Assembly (NCBI GenBank): GCA_015222055.1
Contig: JADFUR010000075.1
Location: forward strand, 1 to 48,427
Direction of reading: 5' to 3'
Length of the DNA stretch: 48,427 nt
Origin: Bacteroidota bacterium
Lineage (GTDB): Bacteria > Bacteroidota > Bacteroidia > Bacteroidales > B39-G9
Made by a program: the position numbers and the translations under genes. Positions 25,857-34,793 of this stretch are shown piece after piece; within the stretch, counting starts at the first letter, position 1, and each line of letters begins with the position of its first letter. The notes beneath the pieces are model-generated. The model saw nothing but the letters and a program-made list of their open reading frames with translations, was not told the DNA's origin and did no database searches.

Positions 25857-28334
25857 TTAAAACGTCCCATTCAATTTAATATTAATCCTTCTCGAAGTTA
25901 AATTATTAGGTATTCCATATTGTCGGTTTTTAATGTCTGAGACCCAAATTAAAGAAATTGTGTTTTCTATTTGTAACAAATTAAATATCTCGGCACTAAC
26001 CCATAAACTTTTAAAAAAGTGGAAAGGATTTTTGATGGGAATTTTTTCACCTTCTTTGATTAGAACTTTCGAAAATCCAATGTCAACTCTTCTATATGCT
26101 TTTGGCATACGATTAGTTGCCAAATAACGCTCAGACTTAGGCGGGCCAAAAGGTAGCCTCGAACCGTATAATAAATTTAAGTGCATTTTATATGATGGAT
26201 TTCCCGGCAAATAATCTTGAAAAAATAAGCCAACACTAACTAACTGGTCAGATGGTCGAGGAATATATCCCGGTTCAACTCTTGTTGATTCTTCCGAATC
26301 TTTATCTGTTACAAAATAGAAGTCATCATTAAGATCTTCCTGTGTTTGCATTAATGATAAGCTAAGCCAAGAATCAATACCTTTTACAAATTCCCCATTT
26401 ACCTTCATGTCAATTCCCATTGCATAACCTGTGGCATTATTTTTACCCAGATATCTAATTCTTACATTGTCAACATTATAGGGGATTAAATCTGTCATAT
26501 ATTTATAATAAATTTCAGTTGTATATTTAAATGGTCTGTTCCATGCAGTAAAATTATAATCGCTTCCTAAAACAATATGAAAAGATTTTTGTGCTTTTAT
26601 ATCTTTATTAATATTACCCTGTAAATCTCTTAACTCTTTGTAAAAAGGAGGCTGATTGTAATACCCCAAAGCAAAGCGAAACATTACATCATTTTTCCAA
26701 CTTGGTTTTATTGATAATGAACTTCTAGGGCTAACGAGAAATTGGTTGTTAAAATTCCAATAGTTGAAACGAATACCTGCAATGAAATTAAATTCAGTAC
26801 TCCCAATATTAAATTGATGATCGTTTTGAATATAAGAGCTTATTCTGTTTGATGCAATGTTCTGTTTTGAATTCAAAACATAAAACAAATTTACAGTTGA
26901 ATTATTATAAGGTAATGAATATCCCGCAGAATCGTGCATTTCCCATTCATTAATATTATCATCAATTATCTCATATTGAAATTTTGCACCCCAACTTAAC
27001 TTGTTATTGTTTATAACATATTCACCTTTATGGTATAGGTTATAAACTTTTGCTTCGAGGTAGTTACGTGCATGATTTAAAAAAGTGCCAATTCCAATAT
27101 TTGAAACGCTGTCACCCATTGTGCTAGAGCCTATATCTCTGTCGAGCTCATTAATATAGTATTGACTTTGAATGTCGTATGTTTCATTTTCAGATGAGTT
27201 GTATAGGGATGAAATAAATTTCAGTTTTAAATTTTTATTGGGTTTATAAGTTCCAGATACAGCCCCTGTGAAATTAATAAAATTGTCAACTTCTTGTCCA
27301 TCAAAATACATCTTTAACTGATATACTTCGCTTACGGATCCAAATACTGTCTTTTTAGTAGTTGGGATGAATTTATATGTGTTTTGAGAAAAGTTACCCA
27401 GAAAACTCAATTCAAAATTATCAGTAACATCATAGGTCAAGTATGTTTGAAAATCTATAAAATCAGGAGAGTATTCTCCTTCTGTATCAAGACTATTTAA
27501 TATATAACGAGATGTTTTGTAACGAATTCCAGATATATGTGTGAATCTTAAATTTTTTGATGTTCCTTCAACATGAGCAGAAGCTCCAAGGAAACTAGTA
27601 GAAACCGAGCCTCCAAATTTTGTAGGTTTTTTGTATTTTATATCAAGCACCGACGACATTTTATCTCCGTATATGGCGTCAAAACCACCGGCAGAGAATA
27701 ATATTGATGATACTAAATCGGAATTTACAAAACTTAAGCCTTCTTGTTGACCAGAGCGTATTAAGATTGGACGATAGACTTCAATATCATTTACATAAAC
27801 TAAGTTTTCGTCAAAATTACCACCCCTAACAGAATATTGAGAACTCAATTCATTGTTTGACGATACTCCAGGAAGAGATTTAATTATTGCTTCGATATTT
27901 CCTGAAACATCGGGTATTAGATTCATTAGTTTTGGATTTATTCTAACTAAACTTGTTTTTCTGTACTGTTGGTCTGTAATATCAACTTGCTTAATTTTTT
28001 TTAACGAAGGTTTAAGTTCACCATTTAACTCCAAATAAGAAAGAATAATAATGTTTTCATTATTTCTATCGAAATTAAGTTCTTTACTTTCGTAGCCTAT
28101 GCACGAGAAAATTACAACAAACTGTTTTATATTAGGTATATAAAATTCATAATTACCCTTTGTGTCTGTAATGGTTCCAAAAGGATGGTTTTTTATTGAA
28201 ATATTTACTAACTCAATAGGTTTTTTTTCAGTATCAGTTATTTTACCAAAAATTCTTATTTCATCTTGACAAAAAATAGAATTGGTAAAAAATAAAGTAA
28301 ATGTTATTAATACTAAGTAATGCTGTAATTTCAT
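25857..28334 (-). CDS. TonB-dependent outer-membrane receptor
   Basis: An 825-aa outer-membrane beta-barrel receptor. Signal peptide about 1-22 (ending IFCQ), then a carboxypeptidase-regulatory-like domain (25-105, KITDTEKKPIELVNISIKN), a plug domain (about 125-235, with SLPGVSSNNELSSQYSVRGG and VYVNDIEVYRP), and a barrel ending in Phe (KLNGTF), the usual recognition signal for barrel assembly. There is no SusD-like partner next to it, so it is probably not a glycan-uptake SusC. The substrate is not predictable; these proteins import siderophores, cobalamin, peptides or glycans. A TATTTTTG box lies about 20 bp upstream on the minus strand. Confidence 0.9.
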   Translation of the reverse strand: MKLQHYLVLITFTLFFTNSIFCQDEIRIFGKITDTEKKPIELVNISIKNHPFGTITDTKGNYEFYIPNIKQFVVIFSCIGYESKELNFDRNNENIIILSYLELNGELKPSLKKIKQVDITDQQYRKTSLVRINPKLMNLIPDVSGNIEAIIKSLPGVSSNNELSSQYSVRGGNFDENLVYVNDIEVYRPILIRSGQQEGLSFVNSDLVSSILFSAGGFDAIYGDKMSSVLDIKYKKPTKFGGSVSTSFLGASAHVEGTSKNLRFTHISGIRYKTSRYILNSLDTEGEYSPDFIDFQTYLTYDVTDNFELSFLGNFSQNTYKFIPTTKKTVFGSVSEVYQLKMYFDGQEVDNFINFTGAVSGTYKPNKNLKLKFISSLYNSSENETYDIQSQYYINELDRDIGSSTMGDSVSNIGIGTFLNHARNYLEAKVYNLYHKGEYVINNNKLSWGAKFQYEIIDDNINEWEMHDSAGYSLPYNNSTVNLFYVLNSKQNIASNRISSYIQNDHQFNIGSTEFNFIAGIRFNYWNFNNQFLVSPRSSLSIKPSWKNDVMFRFALGYYNQPPFYKELRDLQGNINKDIKAQKSFHIVLGSDYNFTAWNRPFKYTTEIYYKYMTDLIPYNVDNVRIRYLGKNNATGYAMGIDMKVNGEFVKGIDSWLSLSLMQTQEDLNDDFYFVTDKDSEESTRVEPGYIPRPSDQLVSVGLFFQDYLPGNPSYKMHLNLLYGSRLPFGPPKSERYLATNRMPKAYRRVDIGFSKVLIKEGEKIPIKNPFHFFKSLWVSAEIFNLLQIENTISLIWVSDIKNRQYGIPNNLTSRRINIKLNGTF

Positions 28335-28353
28335 AAAATTTTTTAATGGGTTA

Positions 28354-28361
28354 CAAAAATA
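28354..28361 (-). promoter_or_regulatory. Candidate -7 box for TonB receptor gene
   Basis: Reads TATTTTTG on the minus strand, matching TAnnTTTG, 20 bp upstream of the receptor start. No clear TTG at -33. Confidence 0.35.
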
Positions 28362-28399
28362 ATCTATTATTTTAAATAAACTTATTTTAGAGATATAAA

Positions 28400-28430
28400 T
28401 TGTTTTTACAACTGATAAATTTTAAATTTG
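28400..28430 (+). promoter_or_regulatory. Bacteroidota-type promoter for the YjbQ gene
   Basis: TTG at 28400-28402, a 20-nt spacer, then TAAATTTG at 28423-28430. Both boxes and the spacing fit the Bacteroidota sigma-ABfr consensus (TTG, about 19-20 nt, TAnnTTTG). The predicted transcript would start only about 8 nt before the ATG at 28445, giving an almost leaderless mRNA. Confidence 0.5.
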
Positions 28431-28444
28431 TAAAAAATTGAATT

Positions 28445-28855
28445 ATGATAAAGCAAATTGAGATAGAGTTGCCGGAATACCCAAGAGGCTTTCATATAAT
28501 TACACCCATTATTAAAAGTCGTCTTAATGGTCTGCCCGAAAAAGGATTAGTTAATATTTTAATTAAGCATACTTCCGCCGGACTAACAATCAATGAGAAC
28601 GCAGATCCATCAGTAAGAAGTGATTTTGAATCATTTACGAATAAATTAGTTCCAGAGAATGAAAGTTTTTATACACATATACTAGAAGGGGATGATGATA
28701 TGCCGGCACATATTAAATCTTCAATTTTTGGAGCGTCCATTACCATACCAATAACAAATTATAATTTTAATCTTGGTAGATGGCAAGCTGTCTATTTATG
28801 TGAATTTAGAAATCATGGAGGCCCCAGAAAATTATTTGTTACAATTTTTAGCTAA
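28445..28855 (+). CDS. YjbQ family protein (UPF0047)
   Basis: A 136-aa protein with the UPF0047 signature: IKHTSAGLTINENADPSVRSD (from about residue 40), the metal-site histidine in DDMPAHIKSSIFG, and WQAVYLCEFRNHGGPR at the C-terminus. E. coli YjbQ has thiamine-phosphate synthase side activity, but the physiological role of the family is not established. It is complete. It has its own likely promoter and a 214-bp gap to iorA in which I see nothing coding. Confidence 0.9.
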   Translation: MIKQIEIELPEYPRGFHIITPIIKSRLNGLPEKGLVNILIKHTSAGLTINENADPSVRSDFESFTNKLVPENESFYTHILEGDDDMPAHIKSSIFGASITIPITNYNFNLGRWQAVYLCEFRNHGGPRKLFVTIFS

Positions 28856-29069
28856 TATATAACATGTTCTTTTTTTATTTATATAGTAATTTTTTTACTA
28901 TTTTTCGAATTAATATTTTAATTATTAAATTATGTTACAAAAAGCTGTATTTTATTACGTGATTGCTGTTAATGTAGGATATTTGAAACGGTTTGGAGGA
29001 TTATAATTCCACTTAATTTTTTTTTAATATTTTTAATAAACATTATTCATTAATTTATTTTTATATAAG

Positions 29070-30668
29070 ATGCAAAATTTATTATTACTTGGTGCCGAAG
29101 CTGTTGCTCAAGGTGCAATCGATGGTGGAATATCTGGTATTTATGCATATCCAGGTACACCTTCTACTGAAATTATGGAATATATTCAGACTTCTAAAAT
29201 AGCAGAAGAAAGAAATATTCATAGATTATGGTCAAGCAACGAAAAAACTGCAATGGAGGCTGCACTAGGAATGTCTTATGCAGGGAAGCGTGCAATTGTT
29301 TGTATGAAACATGTTGGTTTAAACGTGGCTGCAGATGCTTTTGTTAACTCCGCAATAACAGGTGTTAATGGCGGTTTATTAGTTGTTGTAGCAGACGATC
29401 CATCAATGCATTCTTCACAAAACGAACAAGATTCTCGTTTTTATGGCAAGTTTGCTATGATTCCTGTTCTTGAGCCATCAAACCAACAAGAAGCATACGA
29501 TATGGCTTATAGCGGTTTTGAATTGTCAGAAAAATTTAAAATACCTGTATTGTTTAGAATAACAACTCGTATTTCTCATTCAAGATCTGGTATTGCTACA
29601 AAAAATATTAAAGATGTGCTTGATGGCTCTTTACCTCAAAATCCTCGAAAATTTGTTTTATTGCCTGCAATTGCAAAAATTAATTTCAATAAATTAATTG
29701 AAGAGCAAGATAAATTTGTTGAAGATTCTGAAAATTCAGAATATAATAAATACACTGACGGCAAAGACAAAAGTCTTGGAATTATTACAGGAGGTATAGC
29801 ATATAACTATCTTTTAGAGAATTTTGAAGATCGTAAAATTCCACATCCTGTTTTAAAAATTAATCAATATCCAATTCCTCGAAAATTAGTTGAGAAAATT
29901 AAAAATGAATGTAAAGAGTTGCTTGTAATTGAAGAAGGTGCTCCTTTTATCGAAGAAATGATAAAAAGCTATTTTAATGAAGGAAAACAAGTACATGGGA
30001 AATTAGATGGCTTTTTACCAAGAGTAGGAGAGCTTAATCCTAACTTAGTTGCAGAATCTTTAAAATTAGAAAACGTAATTGGAGAAGAAATTCCAGCTAT
30101 AGTTAAAAATCGTCCACCTGCTTTATGCCCTGGTTGTGGTCATCGTGATATGTACGATGCTCTTAACGAATCTATGAAAGATCAAGGTAAAGGTAAAGTG
30201 TTTGCAGATATTGGTTGTTATACATTAGGAGCATTACCTCCTTTTAATGCAATAAATACTTGTGTTGATATGGGTGCATCCATAACTATGGCTAAAGGTG
30301 CCAACGATGCCGGACTTGTTCCTGCAGTTGCTGTTATCGGTGATTCTACTTTTACTCATTCCGGTATGACTGGATTGCTTGATGCGGTTAATGAAAAATC
30401 TCATATTACTGTTATTATTTCAGATAATTCAACAACAGCAATGACAGGAGGACAGGATTCTCAAGGTACAGGTAAAATTGAGGCAATATGTGAAGGGCTT
30501 GGCGTTGAAAAAGAGCATATTCGTGTTATGATTCCTTTAAAGAAAAATTTTGAGGAAAATGTAAAAATTATTAAAGAAGAATTAGCTTATAATGGAGTTT
30601 CTGTTGTTATACCACGTCGTGAGTGTGTTCAAACACTAGCACGAAGAATGAAAAAAGCTAAAGCGTGA
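29070..30668 (+). CDS. iorA: Indolepyruvate ferredoxin oxidoreductase, alpha subunit
   Basis: Thiamine-diphosphate enzyme oxidatively decarboxylating aryl pyruvates (from Trp, Phe, Tyr) to acyl-CoA with reduction of ferredoxin. The 532-aa chain has the N-terminal pyrimidine-binding domain (YPGTPSTEIME and MKHVGLNVAADAF), a linker domain, and the C-terminal TPP domain with CPGCGHRDMYDAL (C353) and IGDSTFTHSGMTG. It stops after RRECVQTLARRMKKAKA. Archaeal IorA proteins continue with a two-[4Fe-4S] ferredoxin domain that is absent here. I recall the short form as usual in Bacteroidota, so this is probably not a truncation. iorB follows 138 bp downstream. Confidence 0.93.
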   Translation: MQNLLLLGAEAVAQGAIDGGISGIYAYPGTPSTEIMEYIQTSKIAEERNIHRLWSSNEKTAMEAALGMSYAGKRAIVCMKHVGLNVAADAFVNSAITGVNGGLLVVVADDPSMHSSQNEQDSRFYGKFAMIPVLEPSNQQEAYDMAYSGFELSEKFKIPVLFRITTRISHSRSGIATKNIKDVLDGSLPQNPRKFVLLPAIAKINFNKLIEEQDKFVEDSENSEYNKYTDGKDKSLGIITGGIAYNYLLENFEDRKIPHPVLKINQYPIPRKLVEKIKNECKELLVIEEGAPFIEEMIKSYFNEGKQVHGKLDGFLPRVGELNPNLVAESLKLENVIGEEIPAIVKNRPPALCPGCGHRDMYDALNESMKDQGKGKVFADIGCYTLGALPPFNAINTCVDMGASITMAKGANDAGLVPAVAVIGDSTFTHSGMTGLLDAVNEKSHITVIISDNSTTAMTGGQDSQGTGKIEAICEGLGVEKEHIRVMIPLKKNFEENVKIIKEELAYNGVSVVIPRRECVQTLARRMKKAKA

Positions 30669-30806
30669 GTTTAATGGTATAATTTAAAAAAATTCATAAT
30701 GCCAAAGAAATTATTTGAATAAAGAAAATTAGTTTCTGATTTTTACATCATGAGTTTTTTTAAGTGCAACAATGAAAAATCAAATAAATAAAAAAAATAT
30801 AGAAAT

Positions 30807-31394
30807 ATGAAAACAGATATAATATTAGCAGGAGTAGGCGGTCAAGGTATTCTATCAATAGCAACAATAATTGGTATGGCAGCTCTTGAAAACAAACTAT
30901 ATATAAAACAAGCAGAAGTTCACGGAATGAGCCAAAGAGGTGGAGATGTTCAATCAAATTTACGTATTTCAAGTAAAGAAATTGCCTCTGATTTAATTCC
31001 TATGGGGAAAGCCGATTTAATTCTTTCTGTTGAACCAATGGAATCATTAAGATATTTGCCTTATTTGTCAAAAAATGGATATTTAGTAACCAATACTAAT
31101 GCATTTAACAATATTTCTAATTATCCTGATGAAAAAGAATTAATTACAAAAGTAAAATCTTTAGCTCATCATGTAGCTATTGATGCAGACAAAGTAGCGT
31201 CGGAAATTGGTTCTCCTAGATCAATGAATATTGTTATTTTAGGTGCTGCATCTCCGTTTATTGACATCCCATTTGAAAGTCTTGAAAATGGGATTCGTAA
31301 AATTTTTGCCAAAAAAGGTGAGAATATTATAAATCTAAATTTACAAGCCCTAAAGGCTGGAAGAGAATTTGCAGAAAGAGAAGTGCTTAAATAG
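30807..31394 (+). CDS. iorB: Indolepyruvate ferredoxin oxidoreductase, beta subunit
   Basis: The 195-aa gamma-type catalytic domain of 2-oxoacid:ferredoxin oxidoreductases, partner of IorA. It opens with ILAGVGGQGILSIATIIG and continues with AEVHGMSQRGGDVQSNLRIS, both hallmark motifs of the family. It is followed after 21 bp by a strong terminator, so iorA-iorB form a two-gene unit. Confidence 0.94.
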   Translation: MKTDIILAGVGGQGILSIATIIGMAALENKLYIKQAEVHGMSQRGGDVQSNLRISSKEIASDLIPMGKADLILSVEPMESLRYLPYLSKNGYLVTNTNAFNNISNYPDEKELITKVKSLAHHVAIDADKVASEIGSPRSMNIVILGAASPFIDIPFESLENGIRKIFAKKGENIINLNLQALKAGREFAEREVLK

Positions 31395-31411
31395 CATCTA
31401 TTATAATTTAA

Positions 31412-31448
31412 AAAAGCAAGTAATGATTTGTATTACTTGCTTTTTTTT
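31412..31448 (+). terminator. Terminator after iorAB
   Basis: A 9-bp perfect stem, GCAAGTAAT (31416-31424) with ATTACTTGC (31432-31440), extended by A/T pairs and followed by T9. It also lies next to the 3' end of the convergent TPR-PD40 gene. Confidence 0.9.
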
Positions 31449-31467
31449 TGAATTTATAAGTATAAAT

Positions 31468-32754
31468 CTATTTTTTGAATTTTACCATATAAATGTCCAT
31501 GTCTCCAAAGCCCCCATCTCTATCAGATGAGAAAAATGCAACATTGTTGTTTTTATTATATTTATAAAACATATCATTTTTTGTTGAATTTAACGAATCA
31601 ATATTTTCTGCTTTAGTCCACTTACCATTAACAAAAGTTGATTTGAAAATATCGTAACCGCCTTTACTGTTATGACCCTTTGATGAAAAATATAAGGTAT
31701 TGCCATCTTTAGATATTTCAGGACAATCTTCGTTACTTTCTGTATTTATTTCGGTTCCTAATTTTATAGATTTTCCCCATTTTCCATCACATTGCTTTAC
31801 AGACATATAAATGTCAATATTTTTGGTTTTTTTATCAGAGCTGCTAAAAAATATTTTATTCCCATCTCCTGAAATTGAAGCATGTTCTTGTGAATAATTA
31901 GAATTAATATTTTTAGAAAATTTAACAGGCTTTTGCCAAACACCTTTAATAAAATTTGAAACCCATAGTTTGTTTTTTTTGTGAACAATTATTTGTGTTT
32001 CATCATTAGTAATGCTTATTGCAGCTTCGTGCCATAAATTCCCAATTATTATATTGTTGTATTCAGGTATTTCTAAAATCTTTTTTGCAATTGTGCATTC
32101 CTCATTTTTCATCTGAGAAAAATATATTGTCTCTATGTATTGATTAAAGTCAATGTCGAAATCACGTAATGTGTTAAAAATTATAACAGAATCAGAAAAA
32201 ATTTTAAATGCTGAGTATTCAGGATATTCAGAATTAATATTGGGACCTAAATTAATTATTCCATATTCTTTTTTATTCCTCTCATATTCTTTTATTCTTT
32301 CTTTAGCTACTTCGCATTTTTTAATGTATTTTTTCATGCTTATTTTAATAAAACCTTCTTTGGGAGGGAATTTGCTGTATTGCATATATGAGCCAATTGC
32401 ATCTTCATAACGGTGAGATGCATAATAGGCTTGACCAAGATAATTATATAAGTTGGGAATTGCATCATCTTTCATGTATTGAGATGCCGTTTCAAAATAC
32501 TTTATTGCTATTGCTTTTTTATTCAATTCATAAAAAAATAATAAAGCCAATTCATAATTATAGTCAAAGTTGCAGGAATCAATTTTTAATAATTCTAAAT
32601 ACAAGTTTGTTGCAACTTTGTAGTTCCCATTATTGTACTCTCGTTGGGCTTTTTTATATATTTTTTTTTCTTGTTTGTTTTTTTCATCGCTATTATTAAA
32701 ACTAAAAAATAATAATGATAGGAGAATAATAATAAAAAAATATAAATTTTTCAT
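31468..32754 (-). CDS. TPR and PD40 (WD40-like propeller) envelope protein
   Basis: A 428-aa exported protein. Signal peptide 1-19 (LLFFSFNN), without a lipobox Cys; TPR-like helices (about 28-135, including KAQREYNNGNYKVATNLYLELL); then WD40-like PD40 beta-propeller blades (about 165-425) with ISGDGNKIFFSSSD, ISKDGNTLYFSSKG and FFSSDRDGGFGDMDIYMV. The layout resembles the N-terminal part of T9SS-associated PorE-type proteins but lacks their C-terminal OmpA-like domain. A periplasmic scaffolding role is plausible, not shown. It is a single gene, convergent with iorB. Confidence 0.78.
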   Translation of the reverse strand: MKNLYFFIIILLSLLFFSFNNSDEKNKQEKKIYKKAQREYNNGNYKVATNLYLELLKIDSCNFDYNYELALLFFYELNKKAIAIKYFETASQYMKDDAIPNLYNYLGQAYYASHRYEDAIGSYMQYSKFPPKEGFIKISMKKYIKKCEVAKERIKEYERNKKEYGIINLGPNINSEYPEYSAFKIFSDSVIIFNTLRDFDIDFNQYIETIYFSQMKNEECTIAKKILEIPEYNNIIIGNLWHEAAISITNDETQIIVHKKNKLWVSNFIKGVWQKPVKFSKNINSNYSQEHASISGDGNKIFFSSSDKKTKNIDIYMSVKQCDGKWGKSIKLGTEINTESNEDCPEISKDGNTLYFSSKGHNSKGGYDIFKSTFVNGKWTKAENIDSLNSTKNDMFYKYNKNNNVAFFSSDRDGGFGDMDIYMVKFKK

Positions 32755-32902
32755 ATTAAAGAGTTAATAAAAAATATAAATTTAATTTTTTATTTATAAA
32801 GAAACAATATTTTTTTTGTTTCTTTGCAAAAATATAATTTATATAGATTATTGTTATTAACAATTAATTGTTAGTAAAATAAGAAAATAAAATGCAAATA
32901 AT

Positions 32903-32933
32903 TTGATTAATTCAATTAAAATCACGACTTTTG
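32903..32933 (+). promoter_or_regulatory. Likely promoter of the rpmB operon
   Basis: TTG at 32903-32905, a 20-nt spacer, then GACTTTTG at 32926-32933, one mismatch from TAnnTTTG. It lies 37 bp upstream of the rpmB start, at the expected place for the ribosomal-protein operon. Confidence 0.45.
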
Positions 32934-32970
32934 CACACCGAATTTTAAAATAATTGAAAAAGATAAAAAA

Positions 32971-33213
32971 ATGTCAAGAGTTTGTCAAATAACAGGAAAG
33001 AAAGTCATGGTTGGGAATAATGTTTCTCACTCACATGCAAAAACAAGAAGAAAATTCTATCCTAATTTATTTATAAAAAAATTCTATTTACCTGAAGAAG
33101 ATAGGTGGATATCGTTAAAAGTATCTGCTGCAGGAATTAGAACAATAAACAAAAGAGGATTAAACGCTACTTTAAAAGAAGCAAAAGAAAAAGGGTTTAT
33201 TAAAAATTATTAA
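32971..33213 (+). CDS. rpmB: 50S ribosomal protein L28
   Basis: An 80-aa ribosomal protein bL28: [26 protein letters not shown] at the N-terminus and a [15 protein letters not shown] stretch in the second half. It is the first gene of the tight cluster rpmB, rpmG, DUF4295 (gaps of 11 and 8 bp), which ends in a terminator before ftsY. The start follows an A-rich leader with no Shine-Dalgarno, as usual for the phylum. Confidence 0.97.
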   Translation: MSRVCQITGKKVMVGNNVSHSHAKTRRKFYPNLFIKKFYLPEEDRWISLKVSAAGIRTINKRGLNATLKEAKEKGFIKNY

Positions 33214-33224
33214 AATAATCAAAA

Positions 33225-33407
33225 ATGGCTAAAAAAGGTAATAGAGTTCAAGTTATTTTAGAATGTACTGAACACAAAACTAGTGGAATGCCTGGTACTT
33301 CAAGATATATTACTACAAAAAACAAAAAAAATACTCCGGGTAGATTAGAAAAGAAAAAATACAATCCTATTCTAAAAAAGGTAACAGTACACAAAGAAAT
33401 TAAATAA
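33225..33407 (+). CDS. rpmG: 50S ribosomal protein L33
   Basis: A 60-aa ribosomal protein bL33 with the family text [42 protein letters not shown]. Only one cysteine is present, so it is the zinc-free (C-minus) form. It lies between rpmB and the DUF4295 gene in one operon. Confidence 0.96.
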   Translation: MAKKGNRVQVILECTEHKTSGMPGTSRYITTKNKKNTPGRLEKKKYNPILKKVTVHKEIK

Positions 33408-33415
33408 TTTAAGTT

Positions 33416-33571
33416 ATGGCTAAAAAAGTTGTTGCAACACTAAAAAGCGGAAAAGGTAATAACTACGCAAAAGTTATTAAAATGGTAAAATCTTCAAAAA
33501 CAGGAGCTTACTCTTTTGTGGAAGAAGTTATTAATAATGAACACGTTAAAGATTTTTTTGCAAAAAAATAA
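33416..33571 (+). CDS. DUF4295 small ribosome-associated protein
   Basis: A 51-aa basic protein (MAKKVVATLKSGKGN ... KDFFAKK), too short for most gene callers' length cut-offs. It is in frame from the ATG 8 bp after rpmG to TAA at 33569-33571. It matches the DUF4295 family, found in Bacteroidota directly after rpmG. I recall that structural work on a Flavobacterium ribosome named a phylum-specific protein bL38; I think it is this family but cannot confirm it here. It closes the rpmB-rpmG operon. Confidence 0.9.
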   Translation: MAKKVVATLKSGKGNNYAKVIKMVKSSKTGAYSFVEEVINNEHVKDFFAKK

Positions 33572-33594
33572 TTATACTATTTATAAATTTTTCG

Positions 33595-33634
33595 AAAAAA
33601 ACATTATAAAATAATTTTTATAATGTTTTTTTTT
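33595..33634 (+). terminator. Terminator after rpmB-rpmG-DUF4295
   Basis: Stem ACATTATAAAA (33601-33611) with TTTTATAATGT (33616-33626), loop TAAT, extended by A6/T6 pairs and a T-run. It separates the ribosomal-protein operon from ftsY. Confidence 0.8.
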
Positions 33635-33699
33635 ATATATAATTAAGAAAAATTTTATTGTATATTATGCAAATTATTTGAAGTTAATTAATTAATAAT

Positions 33700-34653
33700 A
33701 TGGCTAAGTGGTTACACTCAAAAAATAAAAGAAATAAATTAGATGATGGTTTATCTAAAACTAAAGAATCATTTTTAAAAAAGATTTCTCGTGTTGTTGT
33801 TGGAAAATCTAAAGTTGATGACGAAGTATTAGATGAATTAGAAGAAGTTTTAATTTCTTCAGATGTTGGTGTTGAAACAACAGTGAAAATTATTGAAAGA
33901 ATAGAGAATCGTGTAAAAAATAGCAAATATTTAAATGTTTCTGAACTTGATACTCTTTTAAAAGAAGAAATTGAAGCAATGTTGGAAGAGAATCAGAAAC
34001 AAACAGCTCAAGATTATTCTCTCCCTGAAACAAATGATCCATATGTAATAATGGTTGTTGGAGTTAACGGTGTTGGCAAGACTACTACAATTGGCAAGTT
34101 AGCTTATAAATATAAACAACAAGGCAAAAAGGTATATATAGGTGCTGCTGATACGTTTAGAGCCGCAGCAATTGACCAACTCAATGTTTGGGCTAAAAGA
34201 GTTGATGTGCCAATTATTAAACAAAGTATGGGCTCAGACCCTGCTTCTGTTGCTTTTGATACACTATCATCTGCAAAAAAAAATAATGCTGATGTTGTTA
34301 TTATTGATACAGCCGGTAGACTTCATAACAAAGTTAATTTGATGAATGAGTTGTCAAAAATTCAAAAAGTTATGAGAAAAGTTATCCCTAATGCACCCCA
34401 TGATGTTATGCTTATTCTTGATGGTTCAACTGGGCAAAATGCATTCGAGCAAGCAAAACAATTTACAAACACTACCAACGTTACATCTCTCGCACTTACG
34501 AAACTTGATGGTACTGCCAAAGGCGGTGTTGTTCTTGGTATTTCTGACCAATTTAAAATCCCCGTTAAATATATTGGTATTGGAGAGGGGATTGATGATC
34601 TTCAAATTTTTAATAAAAAAGAATTCGTTGAATCTTTATTTCGAAAAATTTAA
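33700..34653 (+). CDS. ftsY: Signal recognition particle receptor FtsY
   Basis: SRP-receptor GTPase that docks ribosome-nascent-chain complexes at the membrane. The 317-aa protein has the N domain (about 20-100) and the G domain with GVNGVGKTTT (121-130), DTFRAAAIDQL, IDTAGRLHN, TKLDGTAKGG and a C-terminal IGIGEGIDDLQIF. It lacks the long acidic A domain of the E. coli protein, which is usual in Bacteroidota. Open frames inside it in other phases are shadows. Confidence 0.96.
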   Translation: MAKWLHSKNKRNKLDDGLSKTKESFLKKISRVVVGKSKVDDEVLDELEEVLISSDVGVETTVKIIERIENRVKNSKYLNVSELDTLLKEEIEAMLEENQKQTAQDYSLPETNDPYVIMVVGVNGVGKTTTIGKLAYKYKQQGKKVYIGAADTFRAAAIDQLNVWAKRVDVPIIKQSMGSDPASVAFDTLSSAKKNNADVVIIDTAGRLHNKVNLMNELSKIQKVMRKVIPNAPHDVMLILDGSTGQNAFEQAKQFTNTTNVTSLALTKLDGTAKGGVVLGISDQFKIPVKYIGIGEGIDDLQIFNKKEFVESLFRKI

Positions 34654-34793
34654 TATTTATTAGAGAATTATTTTCTCTGAGAAATTTTATTAAATACTTA
34701 CTAGCTTAACTTAAAATTCTTACTGCATAGCAAATCACCAAATATATATTATTGTACATTTTAAAGATGTCAATTATTTAATATACATATCAG

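Noticed and set aside
28856-29069. 24-codon frame (MLQKAVFYYVIAVNVG...) ahead of iorA
   Set aside because: Too short, no recognisable similarity, no start context; could arise by chance in AT-rich DNA.
29070-30668. Truncated iorA lacking the C-terminal ferredoxin domain
   Set aside because: The frame ends cleanly, the following 138 bp shows no remnant of a cysteine-rich domain, and I recall the ~530-aa form as usual in Bacteroidota.
34142-34663. Two overlapping open frames within ftsY in another phase
   Set aside because: They are leucine- and methionine-rich shadows of the conserved ftsY G domain, with no independent start context.
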